Source: Desulfobacterales bacterium (GTDB taxonomy: Bacteria; Desulfobacterota; Desulfobacteria; Desulfobacterales; Desulfobacteraceae). From it: DNA of 5,644 bases. Both the position numbers and the translations under genes were made by a program. Where the stretch lies: NCBI GenBank assembly GCA_022361135.1, contig JAKSBM010000518.1:1-5644 (forward strand). The letters run 5' to 3'. Positions 5,503-5,644 of this stretch are shown here, piece after piece; the stretch's first letter is position 1, and every line of letters starts with the position of its first letter. The notes below the pieces were generated by a model that searched no databases, was not told where the DNA came from, and saw nothing but the letters and a program-made list of their open reading frames with translations.

Positions 5503-5537
5503 GGGTGTATGAATTAATTAGAGAATGAAAGCCGCCT

Positions 5538-5644
5538 ATGTTTGCAAATACAGCCGATGAACTCAGGGATATGATCCGGGAAAATTCCCAGGTTTCTCCA
5601 TCGACCTTTTTACGGGATGATTCCTTTGCCGCCCATTGTTATGA
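5538..5644 (+). CDS. Start of an unrecognised gene (cut by window edge)
   Basis: 35 codons are visible before the window ends, opening MFANTADELRDMIRENSQ and continuing to a DDSFAAHCY segment. An in-frame stop at 5526-5528 limits the start to ATG 5538. The ribosome binding site is weak (GAAAG at 5527-5531). The peptide is acidic with a likely N-terminal helix, and has no signal peptide or membrane segment. A plausible promoter lies 74 bases upstream. I do not recognise the family from this much sequence. Confidence 0.55.
   Translation, partial: MFANTADELRDMIRENSQVSPSTFLRDDSFAAHCY

Larger units (their letters stand above)
5168..5537. other. 370-base intergenic region without a convincing gene
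   Basis: No frame here looks like protein. The minus-strand frames of about 105-110 codons are rich in H, P, S and Q, have no family motif or clear ribosome binding site, and one overlaps the methyltransferase end. The plus strand has frequent stops. What I can see is an AT-rich stretch with T runs at 5240-5260, a possible RNA hairpin at 5327-5350, a bulged GC hairpin at 5373-5395, a promoter-like pair at 5436-5464 and an inverted repeat at 5474-5502. There is no classical terminator after the methyltransferase. A decayed gene or a small RNA are both possible. Confidence 0.6.

Noticed and set aside
5525..5560. Eleven-codon open frame ATGAAAGCC... overlapping the start of the last gene, as a leader peptide
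   Set aside because: It is too short to support. It has no runs of regulatory codons and no clear ribosome binding site, and it overlaps the better start at 5538.

Overview
The window looks like a bacterial chromosome segment with compact coding and GC-rich genes that favour CTG, CGG, CCC and GGG codons. One protein carries a lipobox signal peptide, which suggests a Gram-negative host. The codon style, with AT-rich gaps between GC-rich genes, reminds me of sulfate-reducing Desulfobacterota. That is an impression and not a demonstrated placement. I see no rRNA, tRNA, CRISPR array or insertion sequence.

Left part (1-2058): a FadR-type GntR regulator (minus strand, running off the left edge) is divergent from an enolase-superfamily enzyme of the mandelate racemase (MR) subgroup (829-2058, plus). 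The 118-base gap between them holds a TTGACA promoter facing the enzyme gene. It also holds two near-identical 13-base operators of the form TTGGT-N3-ACCAA, whose centres are 20 bases apart. One lies in the promoter spacer and the other just past the -10. This is the layout expected if the regulator represses the enzyme gene and responds to the enzyme's substrate or product.

Middle part (2055-4195, minus): a glycerate 2-kinase of the DUF4147/MOFRL family is followed 92 bases later by a lipoprotein of unknown function. The lipoprotein gene meets the MR-subgroup gene tail to tail, with the two stop codons overlapping in TTAG. MR-subgroup enzymes are often acid-sugar dehydratases, and glycerate 2-kinase is the last step of several sugar-acid pathways (glucarate, galactarate, tartrate). 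A sugar-acid catabolic locus is therefore a reasonable inference. The aldolase and the tartronate semialdehyde reductase that would link the two enzymes are not in the window.

Right part (4196-5644, plus): this stretch is visibly more AT-rich. It holds a class I SAM-dependent methyltransferase (4421-5167) whose upstream region is crowded with inverted repeats. One of these is a GC-rich hairpin with a seven-T tract ending 15 bases before the start codon. A 370-base gap without a convincing gene follows, containing a possible RNA hairpin and a good TTGACA promoter. The start of an unrecognised gene (5538 onward) runs off the right edge.

The points most worth a second look are the paired operators with a regulator that has lost two usual FCD metal ligands, the KxR variant active site and basic tail of the MR-subgroup enzyme, the uncharacterised lipoprotein, and the hairpin against the methyltransferase ribosome binding site. 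I found no clear evidence of a wholly new multi-gene system.
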